Shown: piece by piece, positions 1 to 7,795 of the stretch | Layout of the letters: each line of letters starts with the position of its first letter | How positions within the stretch are numbered: position 1 is the stretch's first letter | NCBI GenBank assembly: GCA_002348045.1 | Contig: DDYO01000292.1 | Span: 1-20,300 of the forward strand | DNA: 20,300 bases | Source: Anaerolineales bacterium UBA2232 | Lineage (GTDB): Bacteria > Chloroflexota > Anaerolineae > UBA2200 | Direction: 5' to 3' | The notes under the pieces: generated by a model | Told to the model about the DNA's origin: nothing | Database searches by the model: none | Seen by the model: only the letters and a program-made list of their open reading frames with translations | Position numbers and translations under genes: made by a program

Positions 1-764
1 ACGACGACCGTCGTACCGCTTGGCAGCCGCACGAGGAGCCCGCCTCGATCGTCTACCGCTTCGGCAATGCCTTCGATGAGACCTTCGTCAGTGCTCAGGG
101 TAATGTGCCTTCCGAGAGTGTCCAGGGCTTCAGACCATTCTTGCACTGGCCAGTACCCGGCGCAAAGGACAGCGTGCCGAACCTCAACCGCCTCCAGGAT
201 CCGCTGCAGGAGCGCAGCCCGTGGCACAGAATGTCCCAGTTCGATGCTGAGGCTGGTGCTCGACACCTTCGGAGGCAGTCCGGCCGGGCCCATGTTTACA
301 TTGAGACCAATGCCGACAACGACATAGTCAACCTGGGAGCCAATGGAGGCGAACTCGGTGAGTATTCCACCCAGCTTCCTGTCGTGCAGCACGATGTCAT
401 TGGGCCATTTGAGTTGCACCGGCAGGTTGGTGAGATCGCGTATTGCAGCTCGTACGGCAAGCCCACATACTATGGTGAGGCCTTGGACCCTGGCTGGCTC
501 CAGATTTGGTCTGAAGATGAGGGAGAAGAGCAGCGACACACCTGGCGGCGAGAGCCAGCGCCGTCCCAGCCTTCCGCGTCCGGCGGTCTGCTCTTCAGTG
601 ATGACGAGGGTACCCTCCGGAGCTCCCTTCTCGGCCAGGAGGCGGGCCTGGTGATTTGTGGAATCGGTGCACGGGAAATACGCAATCTGCCTGCCGAAGG
701 CCACCGTCGTGAGGCCTGATCCGATAACACCGGGCAGTATTTTGTCCTCATGGGTGAACATCAT
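1..764 (-). CDS. birA: Biotin--[acetyl-CoA-carboxylase] ligase, C-terminal end cut by window edge
   Basis: This enzyme activates biotin with ATP and transfers it to the biotin-carrier lysine of carboxylases in the cytoplasm. The reading frame is open from an ATG-ATG pair (764/761) to base 1, giving 254 codons. The biotin/ATP motif GRGRLGRRW is at residues 62-70, KWPNDI at 119-124, KLGGIL at 130-135 with the catalytic-site lysine, and GIGLNVN at 151-157. A C-terminal SH3-like domain begins near residue 218. By comparison with the family only about 10-15 residues should be missing. There is no N-terminal winged helix, so this looks like a ligase without the repressor function of E. coli BirA. 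The start is supported by a GAGGG Shine-Dalgarno just upstream and by a promoter on the same strand. It is divergent from hutI. Identification is from clear family motifs. Confidence 0.93.
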   Translation of the reverse strand, partial: MMFTHEDKILPGVIGSGLTTVAFGRQIAYFPCTDSTNHQARLLAEKGAPEGTLVITEEQTAGRGRLGRRWLSPPGVSLLFSLIFRPNLEPARVQGLTIVCGLAVRAAIRDLTNLPVQLKWPNDIVLHDRKLGGILTEFASIGSQVDYVVVGIGLNVNMGPAGLPPKVSSTSLSIELGHSVPRAALLQRILEAVEVRHAVLCAGYWPVQEWSEALDTLGRHITLSTDEGLIEGIAEAVDDRGGLLVRLPSGTTVV

Positions 765-793
765 CGCCCTCTTGCTTGATACTGGCTGCCTCC

Positions 794-822
794 ATTGTAG
801 TAGCGGGACATCCAGGACACAA
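794..822 (-). promoter_or_regulatory. Probable sigma70-type promoter of birA
   Basis: Read on the minus strand there is TTGTGT (817-822), a 17-nt spacer, and TACAAT (794-799), a 5/6 match to the consensus -10. It lies about 30 nt upstream of the birA start codon. This is pattern matching only; the -35 box is weak. Confidence 0.5.
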
Positions 823-848
823 GGGACAGGCATTGGCCGCCGCCCTGG

Positions 849-877
849 TTGACGTGCGATAAGGTTGGACCTAGACT
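849..877 (+). promoter_or_regulatory. Probable sigma70-type promoter of hutI
   Basis: TTGACG (849-854), a 17-nt spacer and TAGACT (872-877) precede hutI by 30 nt. The -35 box matches 5/6 and the -10 box 4/6. With the birA promoter it makes a compact divergent control region in 765-907. I see no obvious operator palindrome. Confidence 0.5.
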
Positions 878-907
878 GGGCTCAACACTTGTGCGGGAGG
901 AAGCACT

Positions 908-2191
908 ATGGTGCAAACGGTGGACCTGATTGTGCACGGCGCCGGTCAGCTCTTGACAGTGCCCAACAGTGGGCCACTTTCAGGTTCTTTGGCGGGCGAA
1001 TTGGGCCTGGTCACCGACGGTGGTGTGGCAGTCAGCGGACAACGGATCGTGGCCGTGGGCAAAGGGGACGACATCCGCGCAAACTACCAGGCGCCCAATG
1101 AACTCGACGCCAATGGTGGTGTTGTGCTTCCCGGATTGGTGGACGCCCATACGCATCTCGTTTTTGCGGGCTCTCGCGCCGAGGAGTTCGTGCAGCGGAT
1201 CAGGGGCGCCAGCTATCAGGCGATCATGGCGGAGGGCGGTGGTATCATGATTACGGTGCGGGCAACGCGCTTGGCGCCAATGGACCGCCTGATCGACGCC
1301 GCTCATGAGCGATTGACGAACATGCTGCGTCATGGGACTACGACCGCGGAGGTAAAGACGGGATATGGGCTGACGGTGGAGGCCGAGCTCAAGAGTATGG
1401 CCGTGATTGGGGAGCTGCAAGGTCGCCAGCCGATCAGCCTGGTGCCTACCTTCCTGGGCGCCCATGCTATCCCGTCGGAGTACGCTCAGCGACCAGAGGC
1501 ATATGTGGACCTGATCGTTTACGAGATGCTGGATGCTGTCAATGAGCAGTACCGGGCTCGGTGGGAGGATCGGTTTAACGACAAGCCCTTGTCGTGCGAC
1601 GTCTTCTGCGACCAGGGGGCATTTGACCTGGCGCAATCACGCCGCATCCTGATGGCAGCCCAGTCCAAAGGGATGCCGGTCAAGATCCATGCTGACGAGT
1701 TCGCGCATCTGGGCGCAGCCGCGCTCGCGGCCGAACTGGGAGCGGTCTCCGCGGAACACCTGGTTCGTACCAGCTCTCAGGAGATGAGGGCTTTGGCCGC
1801 GAGTGGGACCGTGGCCGTACTCCTCCCCGGAACTCCCTTTGGGCTGGGCACGAACGACTATGCCAATGCCCGGGAGATGATATCGTGTGGTCTTGCCGTG
1901 GCGCTTGGAACTGACCTCAACCCGGGCACCTGTTACTGTGAGTCGTTGCCTTTCATCATGGCCGTGGCTTGTCGCACCATGCGCATGACTCCCGAGGAGG
2001 TCATCGTGGCAGCGACCGCCAACGCGGCCTGGGCGGTGGGCAGAGGCGCAGTGGTGGGCAGCCTTGCGCCGGGCTACATGGCTGACCTGGTGATCCTGAA
2101 TAGCGATGACTACCGGGATTTGGCCTATCGCTTCGGAGGCAACCTGGTGCGCACGGTAGTCAAGGCGGGCCAGACCGTGGTATCCCAGTAG
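908..2191 (+). CDS. hutI: Imidazolonepropionase
   Basis: This is the third enzyme of histidine degradation: it hydrolyses 4-imidazolone-5-propanoate to N-formimino-L-glutamate. The 427-residue protein is an amidohydrolase-fold metalloenzyme. The metal motif HTH is at residues 81-83 in a DAHTHLVFAGSR context. KTGYGL is at 150-155, H186 follows, HADEF is at 261-265, H284 lies in SAEHL, and D336 lies in GTDLNPG. All expected metal and catalytic residues are present. A short insertion near residues 214-228 (rich in Arg, Trp and Asp) is longer than in most homologues I recall. A GGGAGG ribosome site 7 nt upstream fixes the ATG. It stands alone: hutH, hutU and hutG/F are not next to it, so the rest of the pathway must be elsewhere if the gene is used for histidine. 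Confidence 0.95.
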   Translation: MVQTVDLIVHGAGQLLTVPNSGPLSGSLAGELGLVTDGGVAVSGQRIVAVGKGDDIRANYQAPNELDANGGVVLPGLVDAHTHLVFAGSRAEEFVQRIRGASYQAIMAEGGGIMITVRATRLAPMDRLIDAAHERLTNMLRHGTTTAEVKTGYGLTVEAELKSMAVIGELQGRQPISLVPTFLGAHAIPSEYAQRPEAYVDLIVYEMLDAVNEQYRARWEDRFNDKPLSCDVFCDQGAFDLAQSRRILMAAQSKGMPVKIHADEFAHLGAAALAAELGAVSAEHLVRTSSQEMRALAASGTVAVLLPGTPFGLGTNDYANAREMISCGLAVALGTDLNPGTCYCESLPFIMAVACRTMRMTPEEVIVAATANAAWAVGRGAVVGSLAPGYMADLVILNSDDYRDLAYRFGGNLVRTVVKAGQTVVSQ

Positions 2192-2315
2192 ACTGAGCAA
2201 CCTGCGGGCCTCCCAGCTGCCGGATCCGCGGGCCCTCTCAATACCTCAGACCTTGCATGTCCCGGCGGACCGGCCTCAACCGTGGACAGCTCTTGGCGGT
2301 TTGTGCAGAGCTTGA

Positions 2316-3656
2316 TCAGCCGCTGTTGCAGCGACGCGGCTCCTGCACCAGCCAGGTGAGGGCGGCCCAGGCGAAAACGCTGAACGCGGCGGCGGTGGCG
2401 AACAGGAGAGTGTACCCGCCGGTGGCGGCAATCCAACCTCCCAGGAGAGGGGCCATCGCTGCAAACAGCCCAGGTACCGTGTTGGCCAGACCGAAGTAAG
2501 CCGCTCGGTTGTCGGGCTCGGCCAACTCCATCACGATGGCAATCCCGCTGAGAAGATCTGCGGTGCCCACCACGCCCAGCGCGCCAAAGACGACGAACAT
2601 CCAGATGGGAGAAGGCACCAGGAGCACGGCGACCATGGATAGGAGCCCCAGCCCCTGCGCGATTTGAAGGACGACTTTGTGACCTCGGCGGTCGGCCAGC
2701 ATTCCCAGCAGCAGGTTCGACAGCGCCTGACCCGCCAGCATCGTTGTGGAGTACAGGCCGGCCTGGCTGTCGGTAAGGTGCCAGCGCTCGACGGCGTACA
2801 CTACGACAAACCCCAGGCCGATCTTGCTCAGGGCAGCCAGCAGTCGGCTCAGCAGGTAGGCCGTAAAGTTGCGGTCGCGCCGGAGCAGCTTTGGCAGCGA
2901 ACGCCAATAGGTGATCAGGGGCACGACGGGCTTGGTCCCGGCCATGGGCGGCTCGCGAGTCTGGGCGATGAGCAACCACGAGCCCATGATCAGAGCAAAG
3001 GCCATACCAAAACACAGGGCAAAGTTGTAAGGGAATGGGTAGGCGGCCAGTATCCTGGCAGCCAAAGTTGCGCCAATGACACCAAGTACAGTGCCGCCGA
3101 AGACAGAGATGCCCAGCATCCGTCCACGGTAGTTGACCGGGATGATGCGGGCGATCATTTCCTGCCAAGCGATGGCGATGACACCCGTGCCCAGGGTGTG
3201 CCAGAGTAAGGTCGTGAAAAAGAGCAATAGGGCAAGCCTCGGTTGCCGAGCGCCAAAGACCAAGGCCGACAGGCTCATTAACAGGATGGGCAAACGCTCG
3301 GTGAACAGCCCAACGTTCACCACCAGGGTCTTCTTCTTGGGCAGACGCTCAGTGTAGCTGGCGGTAAAGAGCTGGGGGATGTACCAGCCCGCGCCGGCGA
3401 TGGCGGCGACCAGGCCAATCAGCATCTGATTGCTGGTAAGATGTTTGACATAAAGCGGCATAATGACGCTGGGAGCAAAGAAACTGCTGCCGAACCACCA
3501 CAGCATTCCCTCGGTGGCATTGATGCCAAAGTTCCAGCGAAAGTTGCGGTCTATCTCCGACTGGAACTCGTCTGGAACAACGTTGGGGGTTGAGCCGTGC
3601 GCCAAAGCGGCCTCCGTATGAGCATGGTTGTAGCCAAGATTGGATAGCTGGGACAT
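2316..3656 (-). CDS. MFS transporter, substrate unknown
   Basis: A 446-residue integral membrane protein with about twelve hydrophobic segments. A hydrophilic, charged N-terminal tail of about 40 residues comes before the first segment. The major facilitator inter-helix loop is visible as ADRRGHK around residue 323 in the second half, with a matching basic TERLPKKK loop in the first half. Only the superfamily can be assigned from sequence. The gene is convergent with hutI (2192-2315 between them) and divergent from the transglycosylase-like gene, so it is probably transcribed alone. No strong ribosome site precedes the ATG, so the exact start is uncertain. Substrate cannot be predicted from context. 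Confidence 0.85.
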   Translation of the reverse strand: MSQLSNLGYNHAHTEAALAHGSTPNVVPDEFQSEIDRNFRWNFGINATEGMLWWFGSSFFAPSVIMPLYVKHLTSNQMLIGLVAAIAGAGWYIPQLFTASYTERLPKKKTLVVNVGLFTERLPILLMSLSALVFGARQPRLALLLFFTTLLWHTLGTGVIAIAWQEMIARIIPVNYRGRMLGISVFGGTVLGVIGATLAARILAAYPFPYNFALCFGMAFALIMGSWLLIAQTREPPMAGTKPVVPLITYWRSLPKLLRRDRNFTAYLLSRLLAALSKIGLGFVVVYAVERWHLTDSQAGLYSTTMLAGQALSNLLLGMLADRRGHKVVLQIAQGLGLLSMVAVLLVPSPIWMFVVFGALGVVGTADLLSGIAIVMELAEPDNRAAYFGLANTVPGLFAAMAPLLGGWIAATGGYTLLFATAAAFSVFAWAALTWLVQEPRRCNSG

Positions 3657-3773
3657 TTTAGGCCACGATGGAGCTCAAGCCAAACGGCTGTGGAGGGAGC
3701 TGTTTGCCCGGCCACCGAAATGATGGCATGATGATGGCGCGTTTTGAAGTAAAGGTCGCACGGGAAGGATGTA

Positions 3774-4940
3774 TTGACCACAATGCATCGGCAAGCCGAC
3801 AGCCAGCGCGAGGCGATAGAGGACCGTCGAGACAGGGAACGCAGCCTTACGGTACCCCGCGGCCTGCTCACTCTACCCGTCTTCCTGCCTGACGGAACTC
3901 TGGGAGTGGTACGCTCCCTTGACTCTGGAGACCTCGAGTCGGTTGGCATCGAAGCCGTACAGACCAACGTCTTTCACCTCATGCAGCGTCCTGGAACATC
4001 GGTGATCAAAGCCATCGGCGGGCTTCATGCTTTCATGGGCTGGCGCGGTCCGATCGTCACCGACTCGGGTGGTTTTCAGGTGTATTCACTGATCCGACAG
4101 AATCCACGCTATGGGCAACTGACGCCTCGCGGGCTGGTGTTTCGACCCGAGGATGGCTCGCGGCGGGTGGTGTTGACCCCGGAACGAAGCGTGCAGTTGC
4201 AGCTTGGGTTCGGTGCGGATATCGTCATCTGCCTGGATGATTGCACCTCGGCGGATGAAAGCAGAGCAGCCCAGGCAGAGGCGGTTCGGCGCACCGTGGC
4301 CTGGGCGAAAAAGTCGAAGGAGGCATTCGAGCGCACGCTGGCAGCTCGTTCAAGACCGACGGGTCAGCGTCCCCTGTTGTTTGCGGTGGTGCAGGGCGGC
4401 AACGAGAGAGACCTCCGCCGCGAGTGCGCCGAAGAGTTGCTGGCCATCGGTTTTGACGGCTACGGACTGGGGGGCTGGCCGCTGGACAAGGATGGCAGGT
4501 TGCTGGAGGACATCATCGGGTATACCCGCTCCCTTATCCCCGAAGATTTCCCCATGCACGCCTTGGGCATCGGACATCCTGATAGCCTGGTCGCATGCGC
4601 AAGTCTGGGCTACGATCTGTTTGACAGCACGATGCCCACCCGTGATGCCAGGCATGGTCGGCTGTACGTGTTCTGTGAGGATCCTTCTCGAACGATGCTG
4701 CGTGGCAGGTGGTTCTCCTACCTCTACATCCAGGACGAGCAGCATATCCGGGAGAAGCGCCCCGTCTCTGAGCATTGTGACTGCTTGTGTTGCCGGCGCT
4801 ACTCCCTTGCCTACGTCCATCACCTGTTCAAGGTCAGGGATGGCCTCTATCATCGTCTCGCCACGCTGCACAACCTTCGGTTCATGGTGCGTTTGGTTGA
4901 CCGCCTGCGCACGCTTGCCTCAACTCATGGGACTGGCTGA
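3774..4940 (+). CDS. tRNA-guanine transglycosylase-like protein
   Basis: Family members exchange a guanine in RNA for a 7-deazaguanine base through a covalent Asp intermediate on a zinc-bearing TIM barrel. In this 388-residue protein DSGGFQ (97-102) carries the general Asp, DDC (155-157) matches the base-binding D-E-C, VQGG (206-209) is intact, and D284 in FDSTMPTR matches the nucleophile. C335, C337, C340 and H366 match the zinc ligands. The loop after GYGLGG departs from the usual L-A-V-G-E, reading W-P-L-D-K at 235-239. That loop contacts the incoming base, so the substrate may differ. A TTG start is chosen because GGAAGGA sits 5-6 nt before it; an ATG at 3783 is the alternative. The stop overlaps the methyltransferase start by 14 nt. 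I leave the symbol blank because a plain tgt role is not certain. Confidence 0.85.
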   Translation: MTTMHRQADSQREAIEDRRDRERSLTVPRGLLTLPVFLPDGTLGVVRSLDSGDLESVGIEAVQTNVFHLMQRPGTSVIKAIGGLHAFMGWRGPIVTDSGGFQVYSLIRQNPRYGQLTPRGLVFRPEDGSRRVVLTPERSVQLQLGFGADIVICLDDCTSADESRAAQAEAVRRTVAWAKKSKEAFERTLAARSRPTGQRPLLFAVVQGGNERDLRRECAEELLAIGFDGYGLGGWPLDKDGRLLEDIIGYTRSLIPEDFPMHALGIGHPDSLVACASLGYDLFDSTMPTRDARHGRLYVFCEDPSRTMLRGRWFSYLYIQDEQHIREKRPVSEHCDCLCCRRYSLAYVHHLFKVRDGLYHRLATLHNLRFMVRLVDRLRTLASTHGTG

Positions 4941-5808
4941 AGACTCCGACCTCGATCGGCTGGTGGCGAGGGTGATCGCCTCCCCGCGCTATCGGACGGT
5001 GATCCCCGAGCTGGTCCGCAGCGTGGGGGCGCGGGAGCTCGCACACCGGCCAGACTGGAAGGCGGCGGTCAAGGCGACCAAGGGCAAACTGCACCAAGTT
5101 GCTGGCGCCTTCTGCGACCATGGCCTCGACTATGCCCGCGGGCTGACCCGACTCGCGGACTCTGTTACTGAGCCAACGGCGCTCAAGCAAGCGTGTATCG
5201 AGCTGATGGCTCAGCACGCCTCGACTCGGGAGCGGCTGGCCGTGCTGGACGAGTTCTACGGCGTCATCCTGGGCGATCTGCCCCCACCTTCTTCGGTTCT
5301 GGATGTTGCCTGCGGCCTGCACCCCTTGTCAATTCCATGGATGAGTCTGGCGCCCAACGTCCAGTATTGCGCGTGCGACGTCTTGACCGACTTGACCGAT
5401 TTCCTGACGGCTTACCTGCGCCTTCTCGGCATTCGTGGTCAGGCGCATGCCCTTGATGTTACCCGATCGCTCCCCAGGGGACGGTTTGACGTTGCCTTGG
5501 TGTTAAAGAGCATCCCTTGCCTGGAACAACTGGACCAGACCGCTGGACAGAGGTTACTGGACTCGATTCGGGCCGACTGCATCATAGTTTCGTTTCCCGT
5601 GCGCAGCTTGGGCGGTCGCTCCAAGGGCATGGCGACTTATTACGAGCGCCATTTGCGGAGCCTGATCGAGAGGAGGCCCTGGCGTGTGGCCAAGTACGAG
5701 TTTGTTTCAGAGTTGGTCTTTCGCCTGGAGACTCCAACGAAACGTGAGCAGCGGCATGACGTGGACGGCAACGTTGGCGCCGAGGATGGTGTGATTGGGG
5801 ACGGCTGA
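4927..5808 (+). CDS. 16S rRNA (guanine1405-N7)-methyltransferase homologue, FmrO/ArmA/Rmt family
   Basis: Members methylate N7 of G1405 in the 30S decoding site using S-adenosylmethionine and give high-level resistance to 4,6-linked deoxystreptamine aminoglycosides. The 293-residue product has the family's helical N-terminal domain (YRTVIPELVR near 22-31, KLHQVAGAF near 54-62). It then has HASTRERL (97-104), SAM motif I VLDVACGLHPLSIPW (124-138), a K-x-x-P-x-L-E segment (194-200), and VSFPVRSLGGRSKGM (221-235), the family's hallmark block. About 25 extra polar residues follow the last predicted strand. The ATG lies inside the end of the transglycosylase-like gene (14-nt overlap), which suggests coupled translation; no clear ribosome site is present. 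The frame stays open upstream to 4204, but that part is only antiphase reading of the preceding gene. Resistance activity is inferred, not shown. Confidence 0.9.
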   Translation: MGLAEDSDLDRLVARVIASPRYRTVIPELVRSVGARELAHRPDWKAAVKATKGKLHQVAGAFCDHGLDYARGLTRLADSVTEPTALKQACIELMAQHASTRERLAVLDEFYGVILGDLPPPSSVLDVACGLHPLSIPWMSLAPNVQYCACDVLTDLTDFLTAYLRLLGIRGQAHALDVTRSLPRGRFDVALVLKSIPCLEQLDQTAGQRLLDSIRADCIIVSFPVRSLGGRSKGMATYYERHLRSLIERRPWRVAKYEFVSELVFRLETPTKREQRHDVDGNVGAEDGVIGDG

Positions 5809-6106
5809 TCGCACAACCGTTCAGCAACGCCTGGATGACCTACCCCGTCCGTGGTTTCACGCACTGGCGGATTCACCAGGAGCGCAGCGGCAGGCGTTCA
5901 CTAGGTTACTTGAGAGATATGGATGCGCCCAGTGTGGGCGTGACACCCAGTATGCGCCAGCGCAGAGGGCGCTCGATGGATCAGTGGATCTTGCCGACAC
6001 TTATGGCGCCACGGAGCATATGTTTGGGCAGCAGAAGGATGAGCATCGGGCCTGGTCGCCGCACTGTGACCTGTTCCTGTTCGAGGTGCAGACGGCACAG
6101 GGCTAG
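5795..6106 (+). CDS. Possible small protein of unknown function
   Basis: A 103-codon frame starting with TTG overlaps the methyltransferase stop by 14 nt, as that gene overlaps its own predecessor. GAGG lies about 9 nt before the TTG. The product is mildly acidic and has a CAQC pair near residues 44-47 plus later His and Cys residues (an HC pair near 89-90), which could be a small metal site. I recognise no family. Two other frames (plus 5835-6131, minus 5901-6125) are also open here, so the coding case is weak. It could instead be a decayed gene. Confidence 0.3.
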   Translation: MGTADRTTVQQRLDDLPRPWFHALADSPGAQRQAFTRLLERYGCAQCGRDTQYAPAQRALDGSVDLADTYGATEHMFGQQKDEHRAWSPHCDLFLFEVQTAQG

Positions 6107-6373
6107 CATATTCTCCACGAGGCACTGCTGAGACGATCCGGAGGACTCTTTTCTCGGCCCTACTCGTCTTTCACATCCTTTTCACCGGAGTGCTCTTGTT
6201 GTGCGTTGTCCAGTGCCATTGAAGGCCTCTCTCACCAGTGCATCGGCCCACTGAAACGACCGTGGGCACTGCGTGCGGGAGCCAGGAGAACAGCAAAGTG
6301 CGCCTGATTTTGACAACGGCGCTCCGGTATGGTATAGGTAACTCTACCCTGCAGCGGCCACAAGGAGGACCCG
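6107..6373. other. Intergenic region carrying the deaminase promoter
   Basis: With the doubtful small frame before it, positions 5809-6373 hold no confident gene (565 nt). Within 6107-6373 the only signals I can support are the promoter at 6310-6338 and the ribosome site AAGGAGG at 6362-6368. No tRNA, terminator hairpin with a T-run, or repeat is evident. Confidence 0.5.
6310..6338 (+). promoter_or_regulatory. Strong sigma70-type promoter with extended -10
   Basis: A perfect TTGACA (6310-6315) is followed by a 17-nt spacer and TATAGG (6333-6338). TGG directly before it (6330-6332) makes a TGn extended -10. It lies 35 nt upstream of the deaminase start, implying a leader of roughly 30 nt. This is the best promoter match I noted in the window. 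Confidence 0.65.
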
Positions 6374-7732
6374 ATGGGCGAGTACTTGCTGATTGAGAAC
6401 GGCACCGTTGTGACGATGAATGAGCAGCGAGAAATCATGGCCAATGCCACCGTGGCCGTGGCTGGCTCCCGGGTCGAAGCCGTGGGACCCTTGGAGGAAT
6501 TGCGTGCCCGTTATCCCACGGCCGAGCGGTTTGATGCCAAAGGCATGGCCGTGCTTCCTGGCCTGATCAACTGTCACACTCATGTCAGCATGAGCCTCCA
6601 GAAGGGCGTGACCCTGGCGGTGGAAGAAGGATTGTACCGCGTCATGTGGCCGGTAGAAAAGGCACTGACAGCCGAAGACTGCTATGTTGGAGCACTCGCT
6701 GGCGCGGCCGAAGCCGTGCTGGGCGGGTCAACCTGCGTGGTCGACCACTACTTTCACATGGAGCATGTCGCCCGGGCGACAGTAGAGGTTGGTGTCCGTG
6801 GCGTATTGGGCCACACCATCATGAGTCGCTTGGGTCCCTTTGTCGGTGAACGTGAGCTTGAGGAGGGCATCGCCTTCGTTGACCGCTGGCAAGGCAAGCA
6901 TCCACTGGTGACGCCCTGGCTGGCTCCGCACGCCAGCGATACGGTCTCCAGGGACTGGTTGCTCAAGTTAAGGGAGGTAGCTAGCGACCGGGGAGTTGGC
7001 CTGCACCTGCACCTGGCACAGAGCCAGCGGGAGCGGGATTACGTTCGGGAGCAGTTCGGTGTGGGCTGCGTGCAGTACTTGAACGACCTGGGTTTCCTGG
7101 GTCCAGATGTCCTGGCGGCTCACTGCATCCACATAGACGATGCTGAGATCGACCTGCTGGCGGCGTCGGGCACTCACCCGATCTACTGCCCGATGGGGCA
7201 TGCCCTGGGCGGCCGACCCATGAGGACGTGGGAGATGCTGGAGCGCGGCGTAAAGGCGCTGATTGGCACCGACTGCGTTTGCTCTAACAACGTCATGGAC
7301 CTGACCGGAGAGTTGCGCATCGCTGGCGCATCGCAACGTCAGTTGACGGGCGGAAAGGGGGCGATGCCAGCGTCCAAGATCTTGGAACTGGTGACGCGGG
7401 ATGCTGCCGAGGCAATTGGTTTGGGCGGAGAGCTAGGCCGGGTAACCCCTGGATACCTGGCGGACCTGACCATTTTGGATATCGGCGGCATGGCGTGTGC
7501 TCCCAACTACTCTCTGCTGAACAACATCGTCTACTGCTGCAACGGGCGAGACGTGAATACCGTGCTGGTGAACGGGCGATTCGTGGTCAGGGACCATCGC
7601 CTGGTCACCGTGGATGAACGGGACTTGGTCGAGCGCATCGATACCGCCGGCCGTGGCCTTATGAAGAGAGCGTTGGAGAGCGATGCCGAGCTGAGCTGGC
7701 TGTGGCGCTCAAGCTATGGCGAGGCACCCTAG
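6374..7732 (+). CDS. Amidohydrolase of the AtzA/TrzN/SAH-deaminase type, probable heterocycle deaminase
   Basis: A 452-residue metal-dependent hydrolase whose relatives deaminate adenine-type nucleosides, guanine derivatives or triazines. The metal ligands are in place: HTH (68-70), H213 in HLHLAQS, H250 in AHCIH and D300 in GTD; H186 in APHAS is also kept. Two features are unusual. The HxxE proton-shuttle glutamate is Gln216, and the common N-P-x-S-N block after AHC is replaced by C-P-M-G-H-A (272-277). The substrate therefore cannot be read off; given the neighbours a purine or purine nucleoside is the best guess. AAGGAGG 5 nt upstream and the promoter at 6310-6338 fix the ATG. It is followed after 63 nt by the URO-D-like gene, probably co-transcribed. 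Confidence 0.85.
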   Translation: MGEYLLIENGTVVTMNEQREIMANATVAVAGSRVEAVGPLEELRARYPTAERFDAKGMAVLPGLINCHTHVSMSLQKGVTLAVEEGLYRVMWPVEKALTAEDCYVGALAGAAEAVLGGSTCVVDHYFHMEHVARATVEVGVRGVLGHTIMSRLGPFVGERELEEGIAFVDRWQGKHPLVTPWLAPHASDTVSRDWLLKLREVASDRGVGLHLHLAQSQRERDYVREQFGVGCVQYLNDLGFLGPDVLAAHCIHIDDAEIDLLAASGTHPIYCPMGHALGGRPMRTWEMLERGVKALIGTDCVCSNNVMDLTGELRIAGASQRQLTGGKGAMPASKILELVTRDAAEAIGLGGELGRVTPGYLADLTILDIGGMACAPNYSLLNNIVYCCNGRDVNTVLVNGRFVVRDHRLVTVDERDLVERIDTAGRGLMKRALESDAELSWLWRSSYGEAP

Positions 7733-7795
7733 GAACGGGCGCGTTCCTAAACCAGCCTTCATTGTACGCTGCAGCTCAACGAGAGGAGATGGCTG

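Noticed and set aside
105..719. Plus-strand open frame of 204 codons at the left edge
   Set aside because: It lies antisense to birA, whose motifs (GRGRLG, KWPNDI, KLGGIL) are unmistakable on the other strand.
2318..2341. Hairpin AGCCGC...GCGGCT near the hutI/MFS convergent junction as a terminator
   Set aside because: It lies almost wholly within the MFS coding end and has no T-run on either strand.
2125..3168. Minus-strand 347-codon frame overlapping hutI and the first MFS gene
   Set aside because: Its sequence has no membrane segments or known motifs and is in another phase of the convincing MFS frame.
4204..4926. N-terminal extension of the rRNA methyltransferase (534 codons in total)
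   Set aside because: The extension reads the transglycosylase-like gene in another phase; methyltransferase homology starts only after the ATG at 4927.
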